The notes under the pieces: generated by a model
Databases searched by the model: none
Told to the model about the DNA's origin: nothing
Seen by the model: the letters and a program-made list of their open reading frames with translations, nothing else
Translations under genes and position numbers: made by a program
Assembly (NCBI GenBank): GCA_001724275.1
Contig: MEDZ01000007.1
Location: 38,159-102,158 of the forward strand
Direction of reading: 5' to 3'
Length of the DNA stretch: 64,000 bases
Source of the DNA: Gemmatimonadetes bacterium SCN 70-22
Lineage (GTDB): Bacteria; Gemmatimonadota; Gemmatimonadetes; Gemmatimonadales; Gemmatimonadaceae
In this document: positions 7,234 through 16,074 of the stretch, one piece after another
Layout of the letters: every line of letters begins with the position of its first letter
How positions within the stretch are numbered: the stretch's first letter is position 1

Positions 7234-9284
7234 CGCGCCTCCTCGGGTACAACGCGCTGATGGCGGCCCTCGCCGTGGCGGCCTTCGGCGTCGTGGCGGT
7301 CCCGATCGGCATCCGGCGCTCGCGCGAGTCGCTCATTCACGCGACCTACTCGGCGACGTACGCCGTGTTCGCGCTCGTCACCGTGGCCACGTTCGCGATG
7401 ATCTTCGCGCTCGTGACCCACGACTTCAGCGTGGGCTATGTGGCGCAGGTCGGGAGCCGGGCCACGCCGCTCTTCTATACCATCATCTCGCTGTGGGGGG
7501 CGCTGGAGGGGTCGATCCTCTTCTGGGCGTGGGTCCTCGCCCTCCTGTCCGCGCTGGTCGTCTTCTGGAACCGGGACCGCGAGGGGGCGCTCATCCCCTA
7601 CACGACGATGGTGATGCTGGCCACCAGCGTCTTCTTCCTCATCCTGCTGGTGGGTCCGGCCAACCCGTTCACGCCGGTCTCGCCCGTCCCCCCCGATGGC
7701 CCCGGGCCCAACCCGCTGTTGCAGAACCACATCCTGATGGGGGTGCACCCCCCGCTGCTCTACTTGGGATACGTGGGGCTCACCGTGCCGTTCGCCTTCG
7801 CCGTCGGGGCGATGGCGGCGGGCGAGGTGGCCAGCGACGACTGGATCCGCCTCTCGCGCCGCTGGACGCTGGGAGCCTGGGCCTTCCTGACCGCGGCGAT
7901 CATCGCCGGGATGTGGTGGTCCTATGAAGTGCTCGGATGGGGCGGCTACTGGGCGTGGGACCCGGTCGAGAACGCCTCGTTCATGCCGTGGCTCACCGCG
8001 ACCGCGTTCCTCCACTCGGTGATGGTCCAGGAGCGGCGCGGCATGCTGAAGCTCTGGAACCTCAACCTCATCGTCACGACGTTCGCCCTGACCATCCTGG
8101 GCACCTTCCTGACGCGCTCGGGCGTGCTGTCGTCGGTGCACGCCTTCGGCGAAGGGCCGATCGGGATGTACTTCCTGGTGGCCATCGCCATCACGCTGGT
8201 CGTGTCGCTCGCCCTGGTCGCCGGCAATTCCGAGCAGCTGTCCAGCGACGGGCGCCTCGACAGCGTCGCGTCGCGCGAGACCGTCTTCCTGCTCAACAAC
8301 CTGATGCTGACGGCCTTCACCTTCACGGTGCTGGTCGGGACGCTCTTCCCCATCGTGGCCGAAGCGGCGCGCGGGGTGAAGGTGAGCGTGGGGGAGCCGT
8401 TCTTCAACAAGATGACGCTCCCGTTGTGTGCGGCGCTCCTCTTCCTGATGGGTGTGGGGCCGGCGCTCCCCTGGCGCCGCGCGTCGAAGGAGGTGGTACG
8501 TCGCCAGCTGCTGCCGCCGACCATCGGGGCGTTCGTGGGGGCACTCGTCGCCATCGGCGCCGGGGCGCGCGAGGTGTACGCGGTGTTGTCGTTCGCCTTC
8601 GCCTCGTTCGCCCTGGTGGCCAACGTGCGCGAGTACGTGACCGGGGTGCGGGCGCGCATGCGGGTCCGCAACGAGGACGCAGCGACCGCGCTGGCGCGCC
8701 TGGTGGGTGCCAACCGGCGGCGGTACGGCGGGTACGTCGCGCACCTGGGGGTGGTCGCGGTGGCACTCGCCATCGCGGCGTCATCGACCTTCCGCTCCGA
8801 GCACGAGGCGACGCTCAAGAAGGGCGAGTCGATGCGCGCCGGGGCGTTCGAGCTCCGGCTCCTCGAGGTCTACGGGCGTGAGGAGCCGCAACGCTCCCGC
8901 ATCGCGGCGTCCGTGGCCATCCTCCGGGAAGGGCGCGAGATCGGGCGGCTCGACCCGGCGATGAACTTCTATCCCACGTCGCAGCAGCCGATCCCGACGC
9001 CGGCCGTCCGCAGCCGGCCGTGGGGCGACATCTACCTGAACCTGATGGCCTTCAAGCCCGACGGCTCGGACGCCACCATCAAGGTGATCCTCGAGCCGCT
9101 CGTCCCGTGGATCTGGTTCGGCGGTGGCATCATCTGCCTGGGGGCGATCATCAGTATGTTCCCCACGCGGCGGCGCTCGCCGGCGTGGATGGGGGCGGTG
9201 GTGCCGCCGGTGGGGGTCGGCGTGTCGCCGGTGAGCGGGGCGGCGGGAATCATGGCGACCAATTCGCTCGAGGGAGCCGACTGA
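7230..9284 (+). CDS. ccmF: Cytochrome c heme lyase subunit CcmF
   Basis: The 684-residue polytopic protein carries the CcmF WWD motif (GWGGYWAWDPVENASFMPW) and conserved neighbours such as the HPPLLYLGYVG and FLTRSGVLSSVHAF segments. It has about fifteen membrane helices, with a periplasmic domain near the C-terminus before the last helix (IWFGGGIICLGAII). CcmF together with CcmH attaches heme to the CxxCH sites of apocytochromes. Length is normal (about 650). It overlaps ccmE by 4 bp and ccmG by 1 bp. Confidence 0.95.
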   Translation: MTRLLGYNALMAALAVAAFGVVAVPIGIRRSRESLIHATYSATYAVFALVTVATFAMIFALVTHDFSVGYVAQVGSRATPLFYTIISLWGALEGSILFWAWVLALLSALVVFWNRDREGALIPYTTMVMLATSVFFLILLVGPANPFTPVSPVPPDGPGPNPLLQNHILMGVHPPLLYLGYVGLTVPFAFAVGAMAAGEVASDDWIRLSRRWTLGAWAFLTAAIIAGMWWSYEVLGWGGYWAWDPVENASFMPWLTATAFLHSVMVQERRGMLKLWNLNLIVTTFALTILGTFLTRSGVLSSVHAFGEGPIGMYFLVAIAITLVVSLALVAGNSEQLSSDGRLDSVASRETVFLLNNLMLTAFTFTVLVGTLFPIVAEAARGVKVSVGEPFFNKMTLPLCAALLFLMGVGPALPWRRASKEVVRRQLLPPTIGAFVGALVAIGAGAREVYAVLSFAFASFALVANVREYVTGVRARMRVRNEDAATALARLVGANRRRYGGYVAHLGVVAVALAIAASSTFRSEHEATLKKGESMRAGAFELRLLEVYGREEPQRSRIAASVAILREGREIGRLDPAMNFYPTSQQPIPTPAVRSRPWGDIYLNLMAFKPDGSDATIKVILEPLVPWIWFGGGIICLGAIISMFPTRRRSPAWMGAVVPPVGVGVSPVSGAAGIMATNSLEGAD

Positions 9285-9907
9285 TGAACTGGAAGCGGGC
9301 AGCGACCGCGTCGCTCGTCGCCATCCCGATCGTCCTCCTGCTGGGCTACGGCATGACGCGCGATCCCAAGGAGATCCCCTCGCCGCTCCCCGGGCGAGCG
9401 GCGCCGCCGTTCTCGCTGGCGGTCTTCGCGGAGGGAGAGGGGGCCCAGCGTCGTGCCGTCGGCGACTCCGTCCGCCTGGCCGATCACGAGGGCGAGGTGG
9501 TGGTGCTCAACTTCTGGGCCTCATGGTGCCTGGCGTGCCGCGACGAGCACAGCACGCTGTCGCAGGTGGCCGAGGCGTACGCCTCGAGAGGGGTGAAGTT
9601 CTACGGGGTGCTGTACAACGACGTTCCGGGCAACGGGACGCGCTGGATCGCCGAGATGGGGGGGCAGAGCTACCCCTCGCTGAACGATCCGCGGACGCGA
9701 ACCGCCATCGACTACGGACTCTACGGGGTCCCCGAGACATTCTTCATCGGGCGCGATGGACGGGTGGCGTACAAGCACGTGGGGCCGGTGACGGCCACGG
9801 TGCTGGCGTGGAAGCTCGATTCGCTCCTGGCGCAGCCGGCACCGCCGGGAGCGGTGCCGGGGGGCGACTCGGCCAGGCGCGTCGCCGTTCCCACGGCGGG
9901 GGAGTGA
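9284..9907 (+). CDS. ccmG: Thioredoxin-like CcmG/DsbE
   Basis: The 207-residue protein has an N-terminal membrane anchor (about 8-24) and a periplasmic thioredoxin fold with the redox motif WASWCLACRDE (CxxC). The GVPETFF segment carries the cis-proline, as is usual in CcmG. It reduces CxxCH cysteines of apocytochromes before heme attachment. The ATG overlaps the last base of the ccmF stop. The tail from about residue 180 is low in complexity. Confidence 0.92.
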   Translation: MNWKRAATASLVAIPIVLLLGYGMTRDPKEIPSPLPGRAAPPFSLAVFAEGEGAQRRAVGDSVRLADHEGEVVVLNFWASWCLACRDEHSTLSQVAEAYASRGVKFYGVLYNDVPGNGTRWIAEMGGQSYPSLNDPRTRTAIDYGLYGVPETFFIGRDGRVAYKHVGPVTATVLAWKLDSLLAQPAPPGAVPGGDSARRVAVPTAGE

Positions 9908-9909
9908 CG

Positions 9910-10404
9910 ATGCAGCTGACGGAGACGACGCGCGGGCGTCGCGGCCGCCGAGGGCGCCGGCTGGCGAGGACGTTGCTTCTGGTGATGGCGCTGGCGGCCA
10001 CGACGGGGCGAGGGGAGGGGCAGGAGCGGAGCGCCCCGGTCTCGAACGACCCCGTCCTGGAGGAGAAGACGCGCCAGGTGGCGTCGGAGCTGCGGTGCCC
10101 GGTGTGCCAGGGGAACAGCCTCCAGGATTCGCCGTCGGAGCTGGCGCAGGAGATGAAGGGGGTCGTGCGCGACCAGCTGGCGTCGGGGAAGACGCCGGAG
10201 CAGGTCAAGCAGTACTTCATCGACAAGTACGGCGAGTGGATCCTGTTGGAGCCCAAGGCGTCGGGTTTCAACCTGGTGGTGTACCTCCTCCCCCTCGTGA
10301 TGGTCGTGATCGGTGGCGGGGTGATCTGGCTGGCGGTGCGGAAGTGGACCGCCGGGCCGGCTGGGACGGACGACGACGGTGCGGCGACGGAGGCTGCGCC
10401 CTAG
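9910..10404 (+). CDS. ccmH: Heme lyase thiol-redox subunit CcmH
   Basis: The 164-residue protein has a cleavable or anchoring N-terminal helix, the CcmH redox motif LRCPVCQGNSLQDS (CxxC, about 62-65) and a C-terminal membrane helix (about 121-141). The segment GEWILLEP is also typical. It is the last gene of the ccm set, two bases after the ccmG stop, and a terminator follows at 10484. No CcmI-like TPR domain is fused or adjacent. It holds the apocytochrome thiols for the CcmF/H lyase. Confidence 0.92.
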   Translation: MQLTETTRGRRGRRGRRLARTLLLVMALAATTGRGEGQERSAPVSNDPVLEEKTRQVASELRCPVCQGNSLQDSPSELAQEMKGVVRDQLASGKTPEQVKQYFIDKYGEWILLEPKASGFNLVVYLLPLVMVVIGGGVIWLAVRKWTAGPAGTDDDGAATEAAP

Positions 10405-10797
10405 CGTCGTCACCCGCACGGGGGAGACGGCGTGGCGTCGTCACCTGCAAGTCATGGCACGTGCCGTTAGGCGAGCTCGACCGAAAGCCGCACCGCGAGT
10501 GCGGCTTTTTCCATTTGTGCCCCACGGCACCGTACGCCACGGCACGATGTGGCCGGGGCGACGGTCGAGCTCGGGCGCCGGTAGGGAAGTCCGGCCGGAG
10601 TGCTAGGGGTTCGCCGGCGCGGTGCGCCTTGCAACGATTACGCAACTGTCGGGGATTCCCCCCGTGGCGTACTCCGCGCACGTACGTACTATTACGGCCA
10701 GTTGATTGGACGATGTCCATCAATGGCAGGTGCACAGCGGTTTCCGGCACGCGAATTCCCAGGCGTTGGTGCGCCATACAAGGAGGAGGACGGGTCC
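10405..10797. other. Intergenic region between ccm and cytochrome loci
   Basis: This 393-bp gap contains the ccm terminator (10484-10510), one CGTTAGGC octamer at 10465 and an imperfect palindrome at 10702-10723 (ttgattggac / gtccatcaa). A strong ribosome-binding site (aaggaggagg) ends it just before the ATG at 10798. I see no coding sequence. A promoter for the cytochrome gene is expected here, but I cannot place it with confidence. Confidence 0.5.
10484..10510 (+). terminator. Rho-independent terminator of the ccm operon
   Basis: A 10-bp perfect stem (aaagccgcac / gtgcggcttt) with a cgcga loop ends in five T residues. It lies 80 bp after the ccmH stop. Confidence 0.9.
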
Positions 10798-12264
10798 ATG
10801 ACGAGACGAAGTCAAACATTCGCAGCCGCGACCGGCATGGGCGTGCTGGTCCTCGTCGCGTTAGGCGGCTGCGTGGACGAGAAGATCGTCTACCGGGACG
10901 GCCCGAACTACGCGTCGCCGCCGCAGGCGGCGGCGAGCTTCGTGGGATACAGCGACGAAGCCAACAAGGTCACCGTCTGCGGCAACTGCCACGTGGGGCA
11001 GCAGGCCAAGTGGAAGCAGACGGCGCATGCCGACGCGTTTGCGACGCTCGAGAAGAGCGGCTCCATGCAGGGACTCTGCCAGGCGTGCCACACGGTCAAC
11101 GACCGCGGCAACGCGCTGTCGGACACGCTGGCGGGGTGGCGCACCACCAAGGACAAGCGCTACCACGACGTGCAGTGCGAGAGCTGTCACGGGGCCGGGC
11201 TGGCGCACATCCAGCGGCCGACGCGCGGGCAGATGCTTCCGTCCATCGCCGCCGACACGGGGACGAAGGCGACCAATGGGTGCGCCGAGTGCCACAGCGG
11301 CACGCATCACCCCTACGTCGACGAGTGGCGGCAGACGCGGCACGCCCGGGTGTACAGCGGCACGTTCTCCAGCGGCGTCGCCAACCCCGCGTGCCAGTCG
11401 TGCCACATGGGGCAGAAGATCCTCGAGGCGTGGGGAGTGAACACCAACTTCGTGGAGAAGGCCGCGACGATCACCCCGGCGAACGCCGTCGGGACGACCT
11501 GCGCGGTCTGCCATGACCCACACGGCTCCAACAACCCCAAGCAGTTGCGGTTCCCGATCGACGTGCCGGACCTGGACCAGAACCTGTGCATGAAGTGCCA
11601 CTACCGGCGCGCGAATCCCGACTTCACGTCGAGCCGCCTGTCACCGCACTCGCCGCAGGGGCCGATGCTCCTGGGTGAGGCCGGGTGGTGGCCGCCGGGG
11701 CTCCAGGCCGACAGCACGCTGGTGGCCACGCACGGTACCTCGCGCAACCCGAAGCTCTGCGCCACCTGCCACGTCAACCGCTTCGACGTCACCGACAAGG
11801 CGACCGGCAAGTTCGTGCAGACCGTCACCGGGCACCGCTTCACGGCGATCCCCTGCGTGGACGGGAACGGGCTCCCGCTCCCGCCGGACAAGCAGAACTG
11901 TTCGGTCACCGCTCGGTCGTACAAGTCGTGCGCCGGATCGGGGTGCCACTCCGAGACGACCGCGCGGACCGTCTTCGTGACGGCCGAGGCCGACATTGCC
12001 GGACTGGCCGCGGGGCTCAACGCGATGCTCGCCAAGGTCCCCGCGTCCGAGATGGCGGTTCCCAAGGTCAACTCGGCGCGTGGAGCCACGTTCAACGTCG
12101 CACTGGCGCTCCACCCGGGATCGGCGGCGCACAACCCGTTCCTGGCCAAGGCGCTGCTGCGGGCCAGCATCGTCGCGGTCGCCAACGACTACGGCATCAC
12201 CCCGCCGCCGGGGCTGCAGCTGGCGCCGTTCGACAAGCAGCTTCGCGCGCGGAGCAGCAACTAG
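10798..12264 (+). CDS. Multiheme cytochrome c lipoprotein (9 heme sites)
   Basis: The 488-residue protein starts at an ATG behind an excellent ribosome-binding site (AGGAGGAGG). A lipoprotein signal ends in LGGC, so it should be lipid-anchored, probably in the outer membrane. I count eight CxxCH heme sites (CGNCH, CQACH, CESCH, CAECH, CQSCH, CAVCH, CMKCH, CATCH) and one CX4CH site (CAGSGCH). The DPHGS stretch after the sixth heme is common in doubled-CXXCH cytochromes. The last 90 residues hold no heme. It is a predicted electron carrier or terminal reductase facing the periplasm or cell surface; I cannot name a substrate. The next cytochrome gene follows after a hairpin. Confidence 0.85.
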   Translation: MTRRSQTFAAATGMGVLVLVALGGCVDEKIVYRDGPNYASPPQAAASFVGYSDEANKVTVCGNCHVGQQAKWKQTAHADAFATLEKSGSMQGLCQACHTVNDRGNALSDTLAGWRTTKDKRYHDVQCESCHGAGLAHIQRPTRGQMLPSIAADTGTKATNGCAECHSGTHHPYVDEWRQTRHARVYSGTFSSGVANPACQSCHMGQKILEAWGVNTNFVEKAATITPANAVGTTCAVCHDPHGSNNPKQLRFPIDVPDLDQNLCMKCHYRRANPDFTSSRLSPHSPQGPMLLGEAGWWPPGLQADSTLVATHGTSRNPKLCATCHVNRFDVTDKATGKFVQTVTGHRFTAIPCVDGNGLPLPPDKQNCSVTARSYKSCAGSGCHSETTARTVFVTAEADIAGLAAGLNAMLAKVPASEMAVPKVNSARGATFNVALALHPGSAAHNPFLAKALLRASIVAVANDYGITPPPGLQLAPFDKQLRARSSN

Positions 12265-12288
12265 GCGGTGTCACCTCGCCGCCTTGTG

Positions 12289-12326
12289 ACGAAGCGGGTG
12301 AACGCCTCATCGTTCACCCGCTTCGT
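12289..12326 (+). terminator. Strong hairpin after the lipoprotein cytochrome
   Basis: This perfect 15-bp inverted repeat (acgaagcgggtgaac and its complement) with an 8-base loop lies 24 bp after the stop codon. No T-run follows, so it may be a partial terminator or an RNA-stability element that sets different levels for the next genes. Confidence 0.6.
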
Positions 12327-12373
12327 GTCTGGCGGGACGCCACGATGATCGCCACCTCCCACTCCTCCCGATC

Positions 12374-14593
12374 ATGATCGGATCCGCAATCGCCGCGCTC
12401 CTCCAGGGGGTGCAGGGAACCGGCCAGGGGGACACCATCCACGGCCCGCTCTCGGTCGACTCGATCCGCATGGACCAGCCGCCCCTTCCCGGCGGCGTCG
12501 CGCGCATCTTCCGCTTCCTCTTTTCCGGCGTTCCGCAGTGGATCCAGGTTGCCGGCGTGGTGGTGGGGGCGATCGTGGCCGTGGTGGTCGTCACCGTGGC
12601 GTGGAAGCGGCGCGCCGACATCATCGCCTGGCTCGGGGCCAGGTCGCACGGCTACAAGGTGGCGTTAGGCGCCAGCGTGGCGACCGTGCTCCTGGCGGCG
12701 GGACTCGTGGGCGGCTGGTCGTACAACTACATGATGCAGGAGAACGACTTCTGTTCGAGCTGCCACGTCATGCGATCGGCGTTCGGCAAGTTCCAGACGT
12801 CGGAGCACTCCAAGCTCCAGTGCCACGCGTGCCACCAGCAGTCGATCTTCGCCAGCATGAAGGAGCTGTACTACTGGGTCCTGGAACGCCCCGACAAGAT
12901 CCCGTCGCACTCTCCGGTCCCCGACCGGATCTGCGCCGAGTGCCACATCACCCAGCAGCGCGACAGCGTCTGGAAGTACATCAGCGCGACCGCCGGCCAC
13001 CGGGTGCACCTGGAGTCGGACTCCTCGGCGCTCAAGGACGTGATGTGCGTGACCTGCCACGCCAAGGAGGTCCACGCCTTCGCCCCCACCGACCTGTCGT
13101 GTAGCCAGTCCGGGTGCCACGAGAAGGTGAAGGTCACGCTGGGGAAGATGGCCGACCAGACGTCGCTGCATTGCACGACCTGCCACGAGTTCGCCCGCCC
13201 CGTGAACGAGACGGCACCGGTCGACTCCAGCCGCAAGGAGCTGGTCCCGTTCAAGCCGCAGTGCTTCGCCTGTCACGAGATGCGCGAGAAGCTGGCGGAA
13301 CAGGGGCTGGACAACGATCCGCACAAGGCCAGGTGCGGAGAGTGCCACAACCCCCACAAGCAGACGAAGGCCGAGGGGGCCATCAAGAGCTGCGCCACCT
13401 CCACCTGCCACGCCAGCGCCGACACGCTCACCGCCTTCCATCGCGGCCTGGGCGATCACGCGATCGATGATTGCACCGCCTGCCACAAGGCGCATTCGTG
13501 GAAGGTGGAGTCCACCAACTGCATCGACTGCCACAAGTCGATCTTCGAGGACCGCCCGCTGCGCCGCGGGCGGCTGCGGCGGACGGTGACGCCGCAGACC
13601 CCCTCCCCGGGGGCGAGCGCGAAGGTGCCGCAGAGCTCGCGCGCGGCGTCCTCGGCGAGTGCGCCCGCGGCGGCGGCCGGGACGTGGCCGGGGCCCTACA
13701 TGCCACATGCATCCGTCCTGCCGCATGCCGCCGCGGTGCCGCAGGGCACGGCGGGGCGGGCGACCATGCGTGCGCCCGGAGGGCCCTCGGCCGTCGGGGC
13801 GACGCTGGAAGGCGTTGACTGGTGGGACGCGCCGCCAGCGGCCGATGGAGGGAGCGAGGAGCTGGAGCGTCCAGCGTCGCCCGCCGCGGGCGCGCCGACG
13901 TCCGCAATCCGCTCCGCATCGTCGTCGCTGGCGCGGCAGGGCGTGGCGCCGCGCACGCAAACGGGAGCGTTGGCACCACCGCAGCAGGGCGCCCGCCGGC
14001 CATCGGCGGCGCCCTTTCAGCATTCGCGGCATCGCAAGCTGGCGTGTACCACCTGTCACAGCACCGACCGGTCGCACGGCGAGCTCATCATCCGCGCCCC
14101 GGCCTCGTGCCAGGGGTGTCACCACGCCAGCGATGAGCGCGCCGGGAAGTGTTCCGCTTGTCACACCGCGGGCGAACTGGCGGCACCGCACGCCGTACCG
14201 GTCACGGTGAAGGTGTCGACGCGCCAACGCGAGCTGACACGAACGCTCACGTTCGAGCACACGCGCCACGCGAACCTGGCGTGCAGCTCCTGCCACGCGG
14301 ACGATGCCGCGCGCTCGCTGGTGAAGGACTGCACCGGCTGCCACGTCGACCATCACTCCGTGCAGCGCGATTGCACCTCGTGCCACGCGTCGCCGAGGAC
14401 GGAGCATACGCGCTGGACCCATGACGGGTGCGCGGCGTGTCACAGCGACCGCACGGTGGCGCAGCTTCCCCCGGTGCGCACGCTGTGCCTGAGCTGCCAC
14501 CCGGATCAGCGCACGCACTACGCCGCCAAGGAGTGTGTCGTGTGCCATCGCGTGAGCTGGAACGAGGGGCGTGATCGCGGAGGGACCCGATGA
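12374..14593 (+). CDS. NapC/NirT-like membrane cytochrome with 20 heme sites
   Basis: The 739-residue protein has two membrane helices (about 57-77 and 96-115) and no cleavable signal. The N-terminal part (about 120-390) resembles NapC/NirT quinol dehydrogenases, with NDFCSSCHVM at 127 and then CHACH, CAECH, CVTCH, CSQSGCH, CTTCH, CFACH, CGECH, CATSTCH, CTACH and CIDCH: eleven sites, two of them CX4CH. A linker rich in Pro, Ala and Ser (about 390-550) precedes a second nine-heme domain starting at residue 558 (CTTCH, CQGCH, CSACH, CSSCH, CTGCH, CTSCH, CAACH, CLSCH, CVVCH). It probably takes electrons from quinol in the inner membrane and passes them through the periplasm. Its end overlaps the barrel gene start (ATGATG), suggesting coupled expression. 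Confidence 0.85.
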   Translation: MIGSAIAALLQGVQGTGQGDTIHGPLSVDSIRMDQPPLPGGVARIFRFLFSGVPQWIQVAGVVVGAIVAVVVVTVAWKRRADIIAWLGARSHGYKVALGASVATVLLAAGLVGGWSYNYMMQENDFCSSCHVMRSAFGKFQTSEHSKLQCHACHQQSIFASMKELYYWVLERPDKIPSHSPVPDRICAECHITQQRDSVWKYISATAGHRVHLESDSSALKDVMCVTCHAKEVHAFAPTDLSCSQSGCHEKVKVTLGKMADQTSLHCTTCHEFARPVNETAPVDSSRKELVPFKPQCFACHEMREKLAEQGLDNDPHKARCGECHNPHKQTKAEGAIKSCATSTCHASADTLTAFHRGLGDHAIDDCTACHKAHSWKVESTNCIDCHKSIFEDRPLRRGRLRRTVTPQTPSPGASAKVPQSSRAASSASAPAAAAGTWPGPYMPHASVLPHAAAVPQGTAGRATMRAPGGPSAVGATLEGVDWWDAPPAADGGSEELERPASPAAGAPTSAIRSASSSLARQGVAPRTQTGALAPPQQGARRPSAAPFQHSRHRKLACTTCHSTDRSHGELIIRAPASCQGCHHASDERAGKCSACHTAGELAAPHAVPVTVKVSTRQRELTRTLTFEHTRHANLACSSCHADDAARSLVKDCTGCHVDHHSVQRDCTSCHASPRTEHTRWTHDGCAACHSDRTVAQLPPVRTLCLSCHPDQRTHYAAKECVVCHRVSWNEGRDRGGTR

Positions 14594-16074
14594 TGCACTC
14601 GATGCTTCGCTGGCGTGTCGCCGCGGGTTTGGGCGCCGTCCTCGGCGTGGGACTCGGCGCGACACCAGTCGCGGCCCAGGGGATCCGCATCACCGGGACG
14701 ACGTGGCTCCAGTCGATCGACCTGCGCCCGCTGCGCCAGGACTCGGTGTTGGCGTCGCAGACGGCGGGGACGGGATTGGTCCGGCGTGCTTCGGACGGGC
14801 AGCTGGTGCAATGCCCCGACGGGATGGCGTACTGCTACTTCGCCACCTCCGGCGCCCGCGAGACGACAAACCCGCTGCTGCAGGACCTGTCGATCGCGGC
14901 GTGGGGGCTGGGAGAGGGGATCAGCGCCCATGCCCACCTGCGCGCCCGCACGTCGGTGGGGGGCGAACCGGCGCTCTGGCCGCGCCTCGACGACCACTTC
15001 GACGCGCTCGAGGCGTACCTCCAGGTCGATCGCCGTCTCGGGCGTGCACGCCTCGGGCGCCTGTGGGCCACGAGCGGGCTGGGCGCCTACAACTTCGATG
15101 GCGCGTCGCTGATGCTGCGACGGGGGGCGCACTCGGTGGAGGCCTTCGGCGGGCGGGCGCTCGTGCAGGGACTCAACGAGCCGTACACCAGCGCCGAGAT
15201 CGGGGCCGTGGACGACCTCCCCCCGGAGGACCAGGGATACCTGATCGGCGTGAGGCTGCGAGCGCGGCCGTCGGACCTGAGCGCCATCTCGGCCGTGTAC
15301 CAGCGCGTGATCTTCGCCGATCGCTCGTCGCTCTACTCGGAGCGCGTGGCGCTGGACGGGATGACGCGCCTGGCCGGCATCGCGCTCGACGGGAGCGTGA
15401 CGTACGACGTGGCGGGCGAGGTGCTCAACGAGGCGCGGCTGCGCCTCGCGCGACGCCTCCCGGCCGGCTTCGACGGCGCCATCGAGGGGCGGCGGCATCG
15501 CCCCTTCTTCGAACTCTGGACCATTTGGGGGGCCTTTGCCCCGATCGGCTTCGACGAGGGGCGCGCGGAACTGTCGTGGCGGACGGCGCGCGAGCGGCTG
15601 CAGCTGACGGCCCATGGCGGCTATCGTACCTACGCCGAGGACCACGCGGGGGTCAACTCCTTGCCGCTGCGCTCCGACGGATGGCGGGCCGGGGTCGAGG
15701 GGACCTGGCTGGCCTCCGAGCAACTGGCGGCGTCGGCGAACTACGCCACCGACATCGGCTTCGGCGCCTCGCGCACCGACGTGTCGGGCGGCGTGCGCTG
15801 GACGCCGCACGAACGCGTCACGGTGGGCGCCACCGTCTCGGGCTTCCAGTCGATCTACGAGTTTCGCGTGGGGACCGGGCGGGTCGTCGGGGGGATGGTC
15901 AATGGCGCCGTGCGCCTGACGCCGGATTTCCGCGTCGCCTTCGACGGCGGCGTGTATCGTCACCGCCTGACCCACGATGCGCCGGGAACCGATTGGAGCC
16001 AGCGGCGCGCCTCCGTCCGCCTCGAGTGGGTCGTGGGGAGCGAGCCCGGGATGTCCGGAGGGAGGGGGCGATGA
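14590..16074 (+). CDS. Predicted outer-membrane beta-barrel of the cytochrome locus
   Basis: The 494-residue protein has a signal peptide ending in VAAQ (about 1-30) and no further hydrophobic helix. The rest alternates polar and hydrophobic residues in short strands with repeated YDVAGEV-, LRLARRL- and VSGGVRW-type segments, as expected for a barrel of roughly 20 strands. Position is the main clue: it overlaps the 20-heme gene at its start and the 16-heme gene at its stop, like the porins of porin-cytochrome conduits (MtrB, OmbB). It lacks the N-terminal CxxC of MtrB; its only early cysteines are Cys75 and Cys82. I recognise no named family, so the conduit role is inferred. Confidence 0.65.
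   Translation: MMHSMLRWRVAAGLGAVLGVGLGATPVAAQGIRITGTTWLQSIDLRPLRQDSVLASQTAGTGLVRRASDGQLVQCPDGMAYCYFATSGARETTNPLLQDLSIAAWGLGEGISAHAHLRARTSVGGEPALWPRLDDHFDALEAYLQVDRRLGRARLGRLWATSGLGAYNFDGASLMLRRGAHSVEAFGGRALVQGLNEPYTSAEIGAVDDLPPEDQGYLIGVRLRARPSDLSAISAVYQRVIFADRSSLYSERVALDGMTRLAGIALDGSVTYDVAGEVLNEARLRLARRLPAGFDGAIEGRRHRPFFELWTIWGAFAPIGFDEGRAELSWRTARERLQLTAHGGYRTYAEDHAGVNSLPLRSDGWRAGVEGTWLASEQLAASANYATDIGFGASRTDVSGGVRWTPHERVTVGATVSGFQSIYEFRVGTGRVVGGMVNGAVRLTPDFRVAFDGGVYRHRLTHDAPGTDWSQRRASVRLEWVVGSEPGMSGGRGR

Noticed and set aside
12665..14665. A 666-residue antisense frame over the 20-heme gene
   Set aside because: Composition is that of the complement of repeated CxxCH codons; no domain, ribosome-binding site or signal is visible.
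14571..16070. N-terminal 500 codons in frame with the 16-heme cytochrome
   Set aside because: The sequence is Arg/Gly-rich shadow of the barrel gene, with no heme motifs, while ATG 16071 has a signal peptide and overlaps the barrel stop.
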